Both the position numbers and the translations under genes were made by a program. A stretch of 35,078 nucleotides of DNA from Apostichopus californicus (lineage: Eukaryota > Echinodermata > Holothuroidea > Aspidochirotida > Stichopodidae): assembly GCA_020650975.1 (NCBI GenBank), contig JAIPMN010262905.1:1-35078 (forward strand), given 5' to 3'. How positions within the stretch are numbered: position 1 is the first letter of the stretch; the number at the start of each line of letters is the position of its first letter. Shown piece after piece: positions 10,380 through 19,016 of the stretch. Below the pieces are notes generated by a model. That model was not told the DNA's origin and searched no databases. It worked only from the letters and a program-made list of their open reading frames with translations.

Positions 10380-11250
10380 TCACGGTGTATGAAGGAGTTA
10401 CGGCGGCAACGTGTGAGCCTGTAGAGGAAGTTTTATCGCTACAAAACACGGGGGTGACCCTTCCAACGAGGGTGGGGGAGTAACTGACTTACCACAGCAC
10501 ATTTTAGGGCTGTACAACTCTTTGGAAGGATCACTTGATGAAAATCGAAAAGCTTTATTTAGGAGGCTTCTTCTGAACATGAGAGTATTTTTGCAAAATG
10601 TAAGGAGAATTTAGGAAGGACTGATATTGTGAAACACAAAATTCCAACTAAAGAGGTGTCATCTATTAAACAACATGCTAGGAGACTGCCTCTGAATAAA
10701 AGAGAGGATGCAGCTAACGAGGTTTCAGATATGTTAAGGCGGGGGTGATATAACCTTCATCTAGACCATGGGCGTCTCCAGTTGTATTACTTAAAAAGAA
10801 AGATGGATCGATAGATCGACTTAGATAGTCTTAATGGCTCCACTTGGTTTACGACCCTTGACCTAGCGAGTGGAAACCCACAGTGGGCTATATTAATTTT
10901 GTGTCATGCCGTTCGGGCTTTGCAATGAACCAGCCACCTTTGACAGATTGAATTATATCTGGTTTGCAGTGGCAAGCATGTTTGGTCTATCTAGACGATG
11001 TAATAATTTTGGAAAGCATTTTGAGGAGCACATTGCTGCCATATATGATGTTTTTACGAGGTTCATATTAGCAGGATTGAAACTGTCGCCTAGGAAGTCT
11101 TTTCTTTTCAAACGAAAAGTGGAGTTTCTTCGACACGTAGTTAGCAAGGACGGAGTTTCGACTGATCCGTCAAAGGTGGCTGTTGTTAGAAATTGGCCAA
11201 GGCCAAAGTGTGTTCGTGACGTGAGAGGATTTGTAGGTTTATGTTCTTAA
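10380..11250 (+). pseudogene. pol: gypsy reverse transcriptase, broken
   Basis: The N-terminal linker is readable in pieces (PVEEVLSLQNTGVTLPTRV, LPQHILGLYNSLEGSLDENR, then GRTDIVKHKIPTKEV and ARRLPLNKREDAANEVSDML). The RT core has the TFDRL region after MPFGLCNEPA at 10906, and the YLDD catalytic box at 10988-10999. YLDD is one frame away from the following FGKHFEEHIAA because a T is missing in the ATTTTGG run. After that come LKLSPRKSFLFKRKVEFL and VRDVRGFVGLCS. An extra A in TCTTAATTAC near 11248 creates the stop. A deletion between about 10800 and 10890 removes much of the fingers region. Confidence 0.8.
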
Positions 11251-11810
11251 TTACAGGAACTTTGTTAAAAACTTCACTCTTATTGCACATCGTTTGACAG
11301 AAATGGGAACACGATTTCTATGGAATGAGAAACGCGAAGAAGCGTTTAACGCCTTCAAGGTAGCCCTAACCTCTACTCCTATATTAGCCTTCCCAACCCC
11401 CAGTGATAAGTACATTCTTGACACAGATGCAAGCAATGAAAGCTTGGGTAGTGTTCTCTCTCAGATCCAGGGAGGAGAAGAAAGAGTAATCGCATATTTT
11501 AGTAAATAGTAATCGCATATTTTAGTAAATCGTTTAGTAAGGCCGAACGAAGGTATTGCCCAACAAGAAAACAGTTGTACGCTATAGTAGCGTCAATTAA
11601 ACACTTTAACCATTATCTGTACGGTGCTGAATTTCTTGTGCGAACTGACCATGGTGCTTTGAGGTGGTTACTTAATTTTACACAACCCGAGGGCAGATTG
11701 GGCGATGGCTTGAAATGCTGGTCACTTATAACTACGAGATTCAGCACCGCCCAGGAAGAAAACACTGAAACGCAGATGCGCTTTCCCGACGCCCGTGCGT
11801 AGATTGTAGG
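11251..11810 (+). pseudogene. pol: gypsy RNase H domain, broken
   Basis: Visible pieces are the connection (FLWNEKREEAFNAFKVAL), the first RNase H aspartate (ILDTDASNESLGSVLSQ), the YFSK segment, the tail IVASIKHFNHYLYGAEFLV, and RTDHGALRWLLNF carrying a later catalytic aspartate. An exact 23-bp tandem duplication (11485-11530) right after YFSK creates a TAG and shifts the frame. At its end, the HRPGRK-like segment before the integrase is also frameshifted. The minus-strand frames over this region are shadows. Confidence 0.8.
11485..11530 (+). repeat. Exact 23-bp tandem duplication
   Basis: AGTAATCGCATATTTTAGTA plus AAT occupies 11485-11507 and again 11508-11530 with no difference. As 23 is not a multiple of 3, it frameshifts RNase H, and its junction makes a TAG stop. 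Perfect identity inside an otherwise decayed element implies a young event. Confidence 0.95.
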
Positions 11811-11960
11811 TATTGCCTCCGTTTAGAGGAAACAGAATTAAGTATAGTAGAAGATACTGGTGGGGGGGGGGGAATCTTACTGGATGACAACTCAGTGAAA
11901 GTGGTGGTACCCTTAACACCCACGTATGTACGGTTGTAACCCGTAGTAAAGCTTAACAGG

Positions 11961-13175
11961 GTGGGAGTAAAACTGAAACAGTGGATGGATGCTGTGAAGG
12001 GGATGGAACCCGCTACATCAGTAGAAATTAGAAATCCAACTGAAAGTGGAAAAGATGATGGACAGGTTGAGCCAGAAATAGTTGCTCCCAGGGTGGAGGA
12101 TGGTGCTTGGGTGGACCAATGGTCTGTAGAGGACATTAAGAAGGCGCAGCAGGGTGTTAACGGTATCAGTCGAATGGGCTGGGTGGTTATTTCCAAAGAA
12201 AAGCCGCAGTGGTCACTGATTTCAGCTGAGAACAAGACTTTCAAAACTTACTGGGGTATGTGGAAGGTCTTATGACTCAGAAACGGTATTCTTTATCGAA
12301 AATGTGAATCTGACTCGGGGAATGAGATCCCCTGGAAATTAGTGGTGGCTAGAAGCATGCGTAATGAGGTAATGTCTTTGTTACATAGTAATGCCACAGC
12401 TGGTCACCTAGGTGTTAAGAAAACTATGAGGAGAGTACAATCTAGATTTTACTGGGCCGGATATCATAAGGAGGATATAGAGAGATGGTGTCGGCAATGT
12501 CAAATATGCTCTTGAAGGAGGGGTCCAATTAAATATGATAGACACGTATGCAAAAGTACGTGGTAGGAGCCCCTATGGAAAGAGTGGTCTGGATATATTG
12601 GGACCCTTACCAGTTACCGACACGGGAAATAGATATATTCGTGTGTAGCGGACTACTTTACTAAGCGGACCGACTACCGAGGCTTATGCGATTCCAAACC
12701 AGGAGGTCGTTACTGTGGCCAGAGTCTTTGTAGAACAGTTTGTGTTGAGCTTAGGTGTTCCCCTACAGTTGCATACTGACCAGGGCCTAAATTTCGCGTC
12801 AATTTTTTTTTAAAGAATTAGCACAGCTCTTTGGTATTGATAAGACTCGTACCACAGCTTTTGACCCCCAATCTGATGGCATGGTGGAGCATTTTAACAG
12901 AACCTTAGAGGCAATGTTATCGGCCGTTGTTTCGGTAAACCAACGTGATTGGGATGAATGGTTGCCCCATGTTACCATGGCGTACCCCTCCTCTGTTCAC
13001 GAGACCACGGGAGAGACACCCAGTGTAATGATGTTAGGTATCCCCTCCCCATGTTGAAATTAGTTCAAGTATTAGCTATGTAAGAAAATTGGAAGAAAAA
13101 CTTACGACAGTTCATGAAATGGGTTAAATCGAAACACATGCGTCTTTTGAAAGGCAGAACAAGTCCTATGATGGG
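11961..13175 (+). pseudogene. pol: gypsy integrase: linker, HHCC finger and core, broken
   Basis: A linker (11961-12270, WSVEDIKKAQQGVNGISRM) leads into RNGILYRKCES and the zinc finger: two histidines in LLHSNATAGHLGVKKTMRRV, then WCRQCQICS. The catalytic core is legible in alternating frames: the first aspartate in VADYFTK near 12645, the second in LHTDQGLNF near 12775, and the glutamate in DGMVEHFNRTLEAML near 12875. Then come WDEWLPHVTMAY and HETTGETPSVMMLG. RKLEEKLTTVHEM follows, and the segment ends at FERQNKSYDG (about 13170). An extended T run (12805-12813, TTTTTTTTT) and other indels shift the frame several times. Confidence 0.8.
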
Positions 13176-13179
13176 TGTG

Positions 13180-14100
13180 TCGGGTGTCCGCCCAGGCCTT
13201 ACATCGTACTCAGTACGCACTTATTTTGTAACATTCGGCGGTCGTTAAATTCCACCGATATTGCGAAACACGACCCGCATAGAGAAGATATACAGACGTA
13301 AACAACAATCTCACGAAACTCAGGTCTTTCCTGACTTGAAGGTTAAATTATAGTTTGAAACTTACTCTTTACACTGATCGGAATATTTGAGTGTATGACA
13401 TCAACCTCACGTGCAAAGAATCACAGTCTTGTAAGTGATGTTGACGATATTTTGAGATTTGCGTTTGGCTGAATCGCTTTCAGTACCAGTCTTACTACAT
13501 ATTTATATACCGTTGTTTTTCGTATGTACCAGATTCGCGATTATCTGATTTGATTTCATCTTATTTACCCTTTTCTCGAGGTTTATCCTGAAGTGCCCCT
13601 ACCAATGTTTTGCCCAATGCATTTCAAGATGTACCACAGGCCCTGCCCGTTTAGCTATACATTATTTGACCCACAATTGCTGTTGTTCGAGTATCGGTAC
13701 CGTTAACGCTGCGTTATTGATGAGTAAGCATTAGTCATTGTGTTCCCAATCAGTTGCCGATCCGTGATTATATTTCATCGAAATTTAAGGCTGTAATTAT
13801 TAGTGGGTTAAAACTATTTCGTTTTTGGGGGATAATACTAGGCTAAGTGGTCATTTTATTCACTTATATTTATTAGATACCATTAAATTTTACACTTGGT
13901 TAAACACCTTGGAGACATGATTTAGAGGGAACGTTTTGCTCATGAGACCCGCAAGGGTGGGCGGTTTGTGGACATTTATGTTGGGTTGGGGCCTTATCAA
14001 ATACTTACCTCCTCGGTATTTTACTTATTCGTCCCATGTTTAGCGAGCTTCAGACTGGAACATTTTCAGATACCCCCTGAACCCAGTAAAATGGGCTTAG
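13180..14100. other. Segment splitting the integrase tail
   Basis: Between the FERQNKSYDG segment (about 13170) and the VWLYNP-like tail (about 14130), this family normally has only a few residues. Here about 900 bp intervene, mostly unrelated AT-rich sequence. I could not find terminal repeats or a target duplication, so its identity is open. The short frame at 13968-14207 covers its end. Confidence 0.45.
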
Positions 14101-14124
14101 CAATGCCAAAAATGATAACGCCGG

Positions 14125-14300
14125 TGATAAAGTCTAGCTGTATAACCCCAGTAAGAAAAAGGGAAAGTCTCCTAAGTTGGAAAGATATTGGGAAGGCCCA
14201 TATTTAATAAGTTATTCGACGAACTTATCGCATAAAACAGTCGGAACGATCGAGGCCGAAGGTCGTTCACCACGATCGTCTTCAATTATGCGTAACATCT
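14125..14300 (+). pseudogene. pol: gypsy integrase C-terminal tail, broken
   Basis: In one frame the sequence reads as LYNPSKKKGKSPKLERYWEG followed by PYLIS; with a shift it continues into KPKVVHHDRLQ-like residues. This is the usual end of gypsy integrases (VWL.NP, KL...W.GPY, HVDRL). It confirms that the roughly 900 bp upstream is an insertion or rearrangement within one element. Confidence 0.65.
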
Positions 14301-14673
14301 GGAGAGAGTGTTGAGACCGACAGAGTTGGTGAGGCCTCATAGTTACGTGAGCGTTACGTAAGCAACAAGTACGGTTATATTTAGTTTTGGCCCGGGACTG
14401 GTAAACGTTCGCTCTACTGGTGGGCGAAGCGCTTATTCTCCACTGGCGCTCACCCTGCTTCCAGAACCGGTGTTGTCAGAACATAGGCTACATATTATTG
14501 TTTTTGTTTGGGCGATTATTTTTTCATGGAAGCAGCTTCGCAGTCATCACCCAAACTGTGAATTTAGGGTTAGGCGATGCAGGCGTTTTGGTTGAAGGAG
14601 GCCAGGACCGGTAGCTCCTTTTGTGCCACAATGAACTGGTCCCCAGATTGCCAATTCATAGTCGAGCCCTGCT

Positions 14674-15167
14674 GTGACACCGAATAAAGATGAGTGGCTA
14701 ACTGAGGTTTCTTTGGCTTTTGGTACCGAGGATCTACCCCCTTCACCCTTCGATCCGTTAGCTGCCCTCATCGAAGCGAGCGACCAGTCGTGTGAGAACG
14801 CCCGCGCCTCAACGGTAGACTGCGGACCTATCGACCTTTCGTGTGGACCCAGTGATAGACGAGCGGCAACCCCCTGACATCACCCATTGAGGATAGCTCT
14901 ACACCTTCCCCAAGCACTTCAACATCAACCCCTTCCACAGCATCGTCGGATTAAACTCTGGATGAGAAAGAACTGACCCGTCTGCGGAACCTGATGGTTA
15001 CTTCACAGATTCCACTCACCATAAACGCGGAAGTCAAAGAAATTGGTCTTGGAGTTATTTACAGGAAGGAAAGACATACGGTCCAATACCCAAATGGTAC
15101 AGTCCTTACCACGGAGGAGGGATTCGAATTGCCGCCGCAGGCCAAGGAACTGTTGACATACAAGTAA
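14674..15167 (+). pseudogene. Extra open region downstream of pol, unknown
   Basis: Three overlapping frames seem to form one former protein broken by two one-base shifts. The first part (14674-14877) has PNKDEWLTEVSLAFGTEDLP and is acidic. The middle (14885-14952) is a Ser/Thr/Pro run (SSTPSPSTSTSTPSTASSD). The last part (14955-15167) reads TLDEKELTRLRNLMVTSQIP, NAEVKEIGLGVIYRKERHTV and ends FELPPQAKELLTYK before TAA. The shifts lie in a C5 run near 14871 and near 14953. It sits where some gypsy elements keep a third frame, but shows no envelope features such as a signal peptide or membrane segment. I do not recognise it. Confidence 0.45.
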
Positions 15168-15875
15168 TCCATAGAGATGCCCTCGATCAGAACTTTTTGT
15201 GTTAAATAACGTGTTTCATGATTATATATATTTTTACTTTGGAAATATTATGGACATTTCGTCTTTTCATGCGGACTTGTGGTTTCGTTATTATATCTCT
15301 TTACTTTGGAAATGTTGTGGACATTTCATATTTTGATGGTAACTTCCAATCAATTTATTTTGTGCTTTTCATCTCTGTGTTACATCGAGAGTGTTATATT
15401 TTTATTCACTTCGATTGTTTTCATGTATTTATATCTATGCACGGCACCGTAAGTTGTTTTACTTTTATTAGTTGTATCTGGAATGTGAGCTTCCACGAGT
15501 CGAAATTGCACTTTCGCGAGAGCCGCGGTATTCCTTTACGGTATGAAAACGTGCATGTAAGGTCATATTACTCTTGTATTACTCTCGTATTGCGTAATTT
15601 TCTTCTTTCGCGGTAGAGCTAGGACATTATTGTTTAGTCGGTACAGATCGACATGAGATGCGTTTTTATCTCAAAAAGTTAGTTCTGAACTCATATTAAG
15701 GGTTAATATCAAATGTTATTGTGTTATAGGCTCTCGTGCATCGCAGGCATTATTAGCTATACTTTGCTTTTATACGTAGTTTTTATTCATGTTTTGTTAT
15801 TTCTTTTTGTATCAGTATGTTTATGATTTTAGATTTGTGTCTAATTAGCGATCCTTACTATATTGTTCTTATAAC
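15168..15875. other. AT-rich noncoding between the extra frame and the candidate LTR
   Basis: Contains a 67-bp partial direct repeat: ACTTTGGAAAT then GGACATTTC at 15236-15260 and again at 15303-15327. The frame at 15218-15616 is a chance product of T-rich sequence. It is probably 3' untranslated or spacer sequence of the retroelement. Confidence 0.4.
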
Positions 15876-15879
15876 TTGC

Positions 15880-16380
15880 GGACGAGTTAGGGACCGAGAA
15901 GAGGATAGGGTCATGCGGTTGATCATCATATCTTTCGCCCTCTATTTGCCGTAGGTTACATGGCGTAATTATTACAGGTCACGTGATGTCGGCTCACCAG
16001 CTCAGCTGAAGCAGACCTCGGGATTTGTGACCAGTCTTCGCCCCCGTTCTGAATAGTTTGGTTCGGTAGTAGCCCTGGCTCCGACCATTGTGGTCGTACT
16101 TGCATCTGTTTTGTATTAGTCTTTTATAAACTTTTGTACGTATCGTTATAGGACTGTAATTGGGTATTGAGACCTCGTTTGTGAGCATTTTCGTTTAAAT
16201 GGATGTTTTCTACCTATTATTGAGGGCTTCGTACCGATGCATTGTCTGTACCGTGGCTGATTATTGTAATATATTACAAAATCTACGCAGCGCTTGTTCT
16301 TTACTCGTTTATCTATGTGCTATATCTTTGGCATGTAATAGCGAGATTTAAGGCTCGTCGGTTCTAAGACACAACCATCC
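15880..16380 (+). repeat. Candidate 3' LTR of the gypsy element
   Basis: A purine-rich stretch (GAGAAGAGGATAGGG near 15897) could be the polypurine tract. It is followed by about 480 bp with a promoter-like segment, including TTTTATAAACTTTTG near 16122. There is no matching 5' copy in the window, so the boundaries are guesses based on position and composition. Confidence 0.3.
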
Positions 16381-16481
16381 AAGCCGCATTTCTTTCCATA
16401 CCACCAGCAGTCCTCAGGATGGAATATTTCGACGCCCCAGAATGTTAGACTGAGTTAGCGTTACAATATTTATATTTTGCC

Positions 16482-16988
16482 TTGGTGCAAACACTATGGA
16501 CTACTCGGAGTACAATTTGCGGTTCATTGTTGGTAAACAGCGCCGGGATCCATCGACGCAAGTGCAACCCGCCCAAAAACGTACAAAATATCAAGTTACA
16601 GTGAAGTTCCAGAGATGGCAAGCAATCCCGTTGCAGAGAATCTTGATGTCAAGACAGAGAACGAAAGCATTATGTAACGCCCTACAACAGGTGGTCAACA
16701 GAACAAGAGGAGTTTCTAAGAAACCAGGGAAAGTTACTAGTTATGCTCAAGGTAAAACGTGTACCTGGAAAAATTGTGCCAGCTAATTATACATAGAAGT
16801 GATGGTCTCTTAGGGGAAAACAGTGGCTACATGTGAAGAATAAGTTGAATAATATTAACACATCGGAGAATTCCAAATTAGGACAACCAAACCAGTGACA
16901 TTGCACAGGTTTATTGTATACCATTATCAACAGTATGTTGGGAACCTGACATTGCTCCTTCAACTTATTCAAAGGATTTGGTGCAAAC
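16482..16988. repeat. 11-bp direct repeats bounding a 485-bp segment
   Basis: TTGGTGCAAAC occurs exactly at 16482-16492 and 16978-16988. The enclosed 485 bp contains the decayed SANT-like tail described separately. This is what a target-site duplication around an inserted fragment looks like. I see no poly(A) or terminal inverted repeat, so chance cannot be excluded. Confidence 0.4.
16600..16890 (+). pseudogene. Decayed Myb/SANT-like tail of a recombinase-family gene
   Basis: In the frame beginning at 16672 the sequence reads VTPYNRWSTEQEEFLRNQGK then LLVMLKVKRVPGK, two stops, and GKQWLHVKNKLNN. This follows the tail that ends the Crypton-like recombinase family as I remember it: RxWS..E, a helix, VPGK, an 18-residue segment, then W..VKN..N. 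The spacing from PGK to the tryptophan is exactly 18 here. The expected CxxC pair is lost, and TAG and TGA interrupt the frame (near 16793 and 16802). It is too far from the copy at 4.95 kb to belong to it. The competing 96-codon frame (16496-16786) is a shadow. Confidence 0.5.
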
Positions 16989-17229
16989 GTAACAACAGCA
17001 TTTAAAGGACTTGGAAGACAGCTGGATTGACGAAAGATTTGTCTCGTCTTTCAGTGTAAGAATTGGTATTGGGAGTCAAGGAGACTCAAACCCACAGCAT
17101 TTCCTTAACCCTTATGATGGAAAGATATATTATAAACACTATACACGCCATGGTTTATTTATAAATTGTAATATCATATTTTTGCTGCATTTTGGAAAAA
17201 AAATTTTTCGCTATTCTAATCAAATGTAT
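16989..17229. other. Short noncoding stretch before the THAP promoter
   Basis: The frame at 17011-17265 has no domain, and part of it is A/T-rich. It is regarded as chance. Confidence 0.35.
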
Positions 17230-17375
17230 GGGGCGCGCCATTTTGTACACCCGCTCTCAATTTAGTGACGTACAAGTTTGACTTTGTTTCACGGAAACAA
17301 AACACTCACACAATACATTCATATGCAGATTGTGTGTTGACAATGGTCAAAGAAAGTAAGGAAAAAGTTCATTAA
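17230..17375 (+). promoter_or_regulatory. Candidate promoter of the THAP gene
   Basis: A YY1-type site lies in reverse (CGCCATTTTG, 17236-17245) inside a GC-rich patch containing GGCGCGCC. A CRE-like TGACGT lies at about 17267. Two perfect inverted repeats follow: TTTGTTTC-ACG-GAAACAAA (17283-17301) and CACACAAT...ATTGTGTG (17307-17314 and 17329-17336). A short in-frame upstream reading frame starts at ATG 17343 and stops at TAA 17373. Such TATA-less promoters with YY1 sites are common for animal regulatory genes; function here is inferred. Confidence 0.4.
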
Positions 17376-17396
17376 GTTCGAAATAAAGTTCAAATT

Positions 17397-17758
17397 TTGC
17401 CGGAATGCGAAGCTTATGGTTGTAGAAATCGTCATGGTGCTGGAAAATCTAAGGGGAAGCGATTTTTTTTATTCCTGACGGAAAGAGGGACCCAGAGAAG
17501 AGAAAACTTCCCCAGAAATGGCTACATCAGACCGGGACTGGCCATACCGTGGACAACTTTACGTTTCACAAATACAAAGTTGTTTGCGAAGACCACTTCG
17601 AAGAGAAATGCTTCGAAGAGGACGTTAAAGCAAGATTAATAGAACTAAACCGAGAAAAAAACTTAATACCCGGCTCCTTTAGAAAAATTTTCGTCCATCG
17701 TCGCCCGAAAGAAGGCCACGGTCGAGCACAGCGCCTTCTGAAAAGATCAGCGAAACAG
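17397..17758 (+). pseudogene. THAP-type zinc finger exon, apparently broken
   Basis: THAP domains are C2CH zinc fingers that bind DNA; they occur in P-element transposases and in animal transcription regulators. Here the first pair is PECEAYGCRNRHG (17400-17438). A Phe-Phe-x-Pro-like segment and a tryptophan (KLPQKWLHQ) come next, then the second pair VCEDHFEEKCFEED (about 17582-17623). The sequence continues basic (FVHRRPKEGHGRAQ) to a perfect donor CAG|GTGAGA at 17758/17759. Two lesions are visible. The codon where the usual initiator Met should stand is TTG (17397), with an in-frame TAA at 17373 and no ATG between. The frame also shifts by one in a T8 run (17463-17470); T9 would restore it. 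A homopolymer sequencing error could explain the second lesion only. Downstream exons were not identified. Confidence 0.7.
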
Positions 17759-18239
17759 GTGAGAAATAAAGTTAGGCTGACAAACGCCTCGCCTAATGTA
17801 AAAAAAGTTTGCTTGTGGCAAGTGCTGAGTTTAAGTTCGATTCCGTAAAAAGAATGCTTCAAAGTGAAACTGAATATTCTTACGAAGTGAAAGAAACACG
17901 ATGAATACCCAAAAATATGTATCATTTTACGAAATATGACCAATAAAACAGTGAATTCGAGGTTAGAACTTCGTATCTTCGAGGTACTCTTGTAGTTGTT
18001 TATGGGTTTTTTTTCTCGCGGAATTGATGACGATCTTATCGAGAGTAAGAGTATTTCGTCCCGACCGTATATTATTCTTTTTAAGCAATGAAACAAATTA
18101 TATTGATTGAAAAAGAAGAAACACGACTATTATCATTTACAAGAAAGTATATACGCATTAATAATATGGGGAAAAAATCAATGGTCACGAAGATTATTTT
18201 TCGGCTGTAAGTTGGCAACAGAAATCGAAAGTGAATCAA
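17759..18239. other. Probable intron or 3' flank of the THAP gene
   Basis: Starts with the donor GTGAGA. The minus-strand frames at 17566-18096 and 18081-18305 are shadows or chance. No acceptor with an obvious continuing domain was found. Confidence 0.4.
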
Positions 18240-18242
18240 AAA

Positions 18243-18303
18243 CGTCACTTCCGGCTTGAAAAGCGGTGGTTTAAAATTTTTGTTATCAAATATGGCGGCT
18301 CCC
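18243..18303 (+). promoter_or_regulatory. ETS plus YY1 promoter-like core with ATG
   Basis: CACTTCCGG (18246-18254) matches the ETS-family core, and AATATGGCGGC (18289-18299) matches the YY1 motif that overlaps the start codon in many TATA-less housekeeping genes. The ATG at 18292 opens MAAPISLETLDHIWK and stays open to 18576. The pairing and spacing suggest a transcription start region, but no product is identified. Confidence 0.4.
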
Positions 18304-18556
18304 ATAAGCCTTGAAACTTTGGATCATATTTGGAAAATTATTGTATTTTGGTGGAAAATGGTGTTAATTTTTAGAATCTCCATATCTTTCTGCCCTAGAA
18401 TAACTGAAATCATTCTGAGGGTTTATGTCTCCTTTAAACTGCACAGTTTCATTTTGAAGGCACGTTTTCAGTTTTCATGTCAAAACAAACTGTACAACTC
18501 AGTCCCAGATGATGAACGCTTTCTACCAGCCAGCTTGATCCCACCATTCATAAAAG
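18292..18556 (+). CDS. Possible first coding part of an unknown gene
   Basis: From ATG 18292 the frame gives MAAPISLETLDHIWK, a hydrophobic stretch (IIVFWWKMVLIFRISISF), then LYNSVPDDERFLPASLIPPF up to a donor-like AAAAG|GTACTT at 18556/18557. An internal acceptor (TTTTCAG at about 18471) raises the chance that only 18472-18556 is an exon and the middle is intron. If spliced to 18783 in phase 1 the protein ends after about 19 residues; the long frame there needs phase 0, so the link is unresolved. Confidence 0.3.
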
Positions 18557-18782
18557 GTACTTGTTCTCCAAATTAATAACTTAAAGACTGCCTTGCCTCT
18601 AAGTTGAAAGTGCTGATGTGACCATTCTTGTTTCTTACAAGGGAGTGCCATTTCGCCAACATAATAACTTGTGACAAGTCTGTTATGATGTCACAGGCTC
18701 ACTTCGTTTCTCCAAGTTTGTATATCCTCATCTATTTCCATATATTTCGGTGGTAAACTAACCATTTAAAACATGATTTCAG

Positions 18783-19016
18783 AAATGCATTGGCCTATGT
18801 TCAGGACGGAAATTTTTAAATCTGATACCGACAAGGAGTCATGACATCATGGTATGTTTGTGTGGAGAGATATGTCAAGATACTACAAAGCAACCGTATG
18901 TTGAAAATGCCAGCTCTCTTGTCGATCATAAGGATGGTGATATATTGACGCCTGAACAAAATGACAGATATGGTTTTCTGCATGTTGTTTCAAATTCACC
19001 TTTGCTTCTCTTTTAA
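18783..19016 (+). CDS. Possible internal or terminal exon, 77 codons, unknown
   Basis: Directly after an acceptor (ATGATTTCAG, 18773-18782) one frame is open for 77 codons: KCIGLCSGRKFLNLIPTRSH, then VCLCGEICQDTTKQPYVENA, SSLVDHKDGDILTPEQNDRY and GFLHVVSNSPLLLF before TAA. There are five cysteines, all in the first half. It has no ATG at its start, so it only makes sense as a spliced exon. A donor-like ATG|GTATGT near 18851 offers a shorter alternative. No family is recognised; composition is more protein-like than the surroundings. Confidence 0.35.
   Translation, partial: KCIGLCSGRKFLNLIPTRSHDIMVCLCGEICQDTTKQPYVENASSLVDHKDGDILTPEQNDRYGFLHVVSNSPLLLF

Larger units (their letters stand above)
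10165..16380 (+). mobile_element. Degenerate Ty3/gypsy LTR retrotransposon
   Basis: Pol domains follow in the Ty3/gypsy order RT, RNase H, integrase, all on the plus strand, over about 4 kb. Then come an extra open region (14.67-15.17 kb) and a candidate 3' LTR (about 15.88-16.38 kb). No gag, protease motif, primer-binding site or 5' LTR is recognisable, so the left part is lost or too decayed. Many stops and single-base indels show it is dead. A roughly 0.9-kb segment splits the end of the integrase. When active, such an element copies its RNA into DNA in virus-like particles and inserts the copy in nuclear chromatin. Confidence 0.75.

Noticed and set aside
11741..12244. 167-codon minus-strand frame
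   Set aside because: It lies opposite recognisable gypsy RNase H and integrase linker sequence on the plus strand and has no domain of its own.
16496..16786. 96-codon plus frame
   Set aside because: It is in a different frame from the SANT-like tail motifs, which explain the region better.
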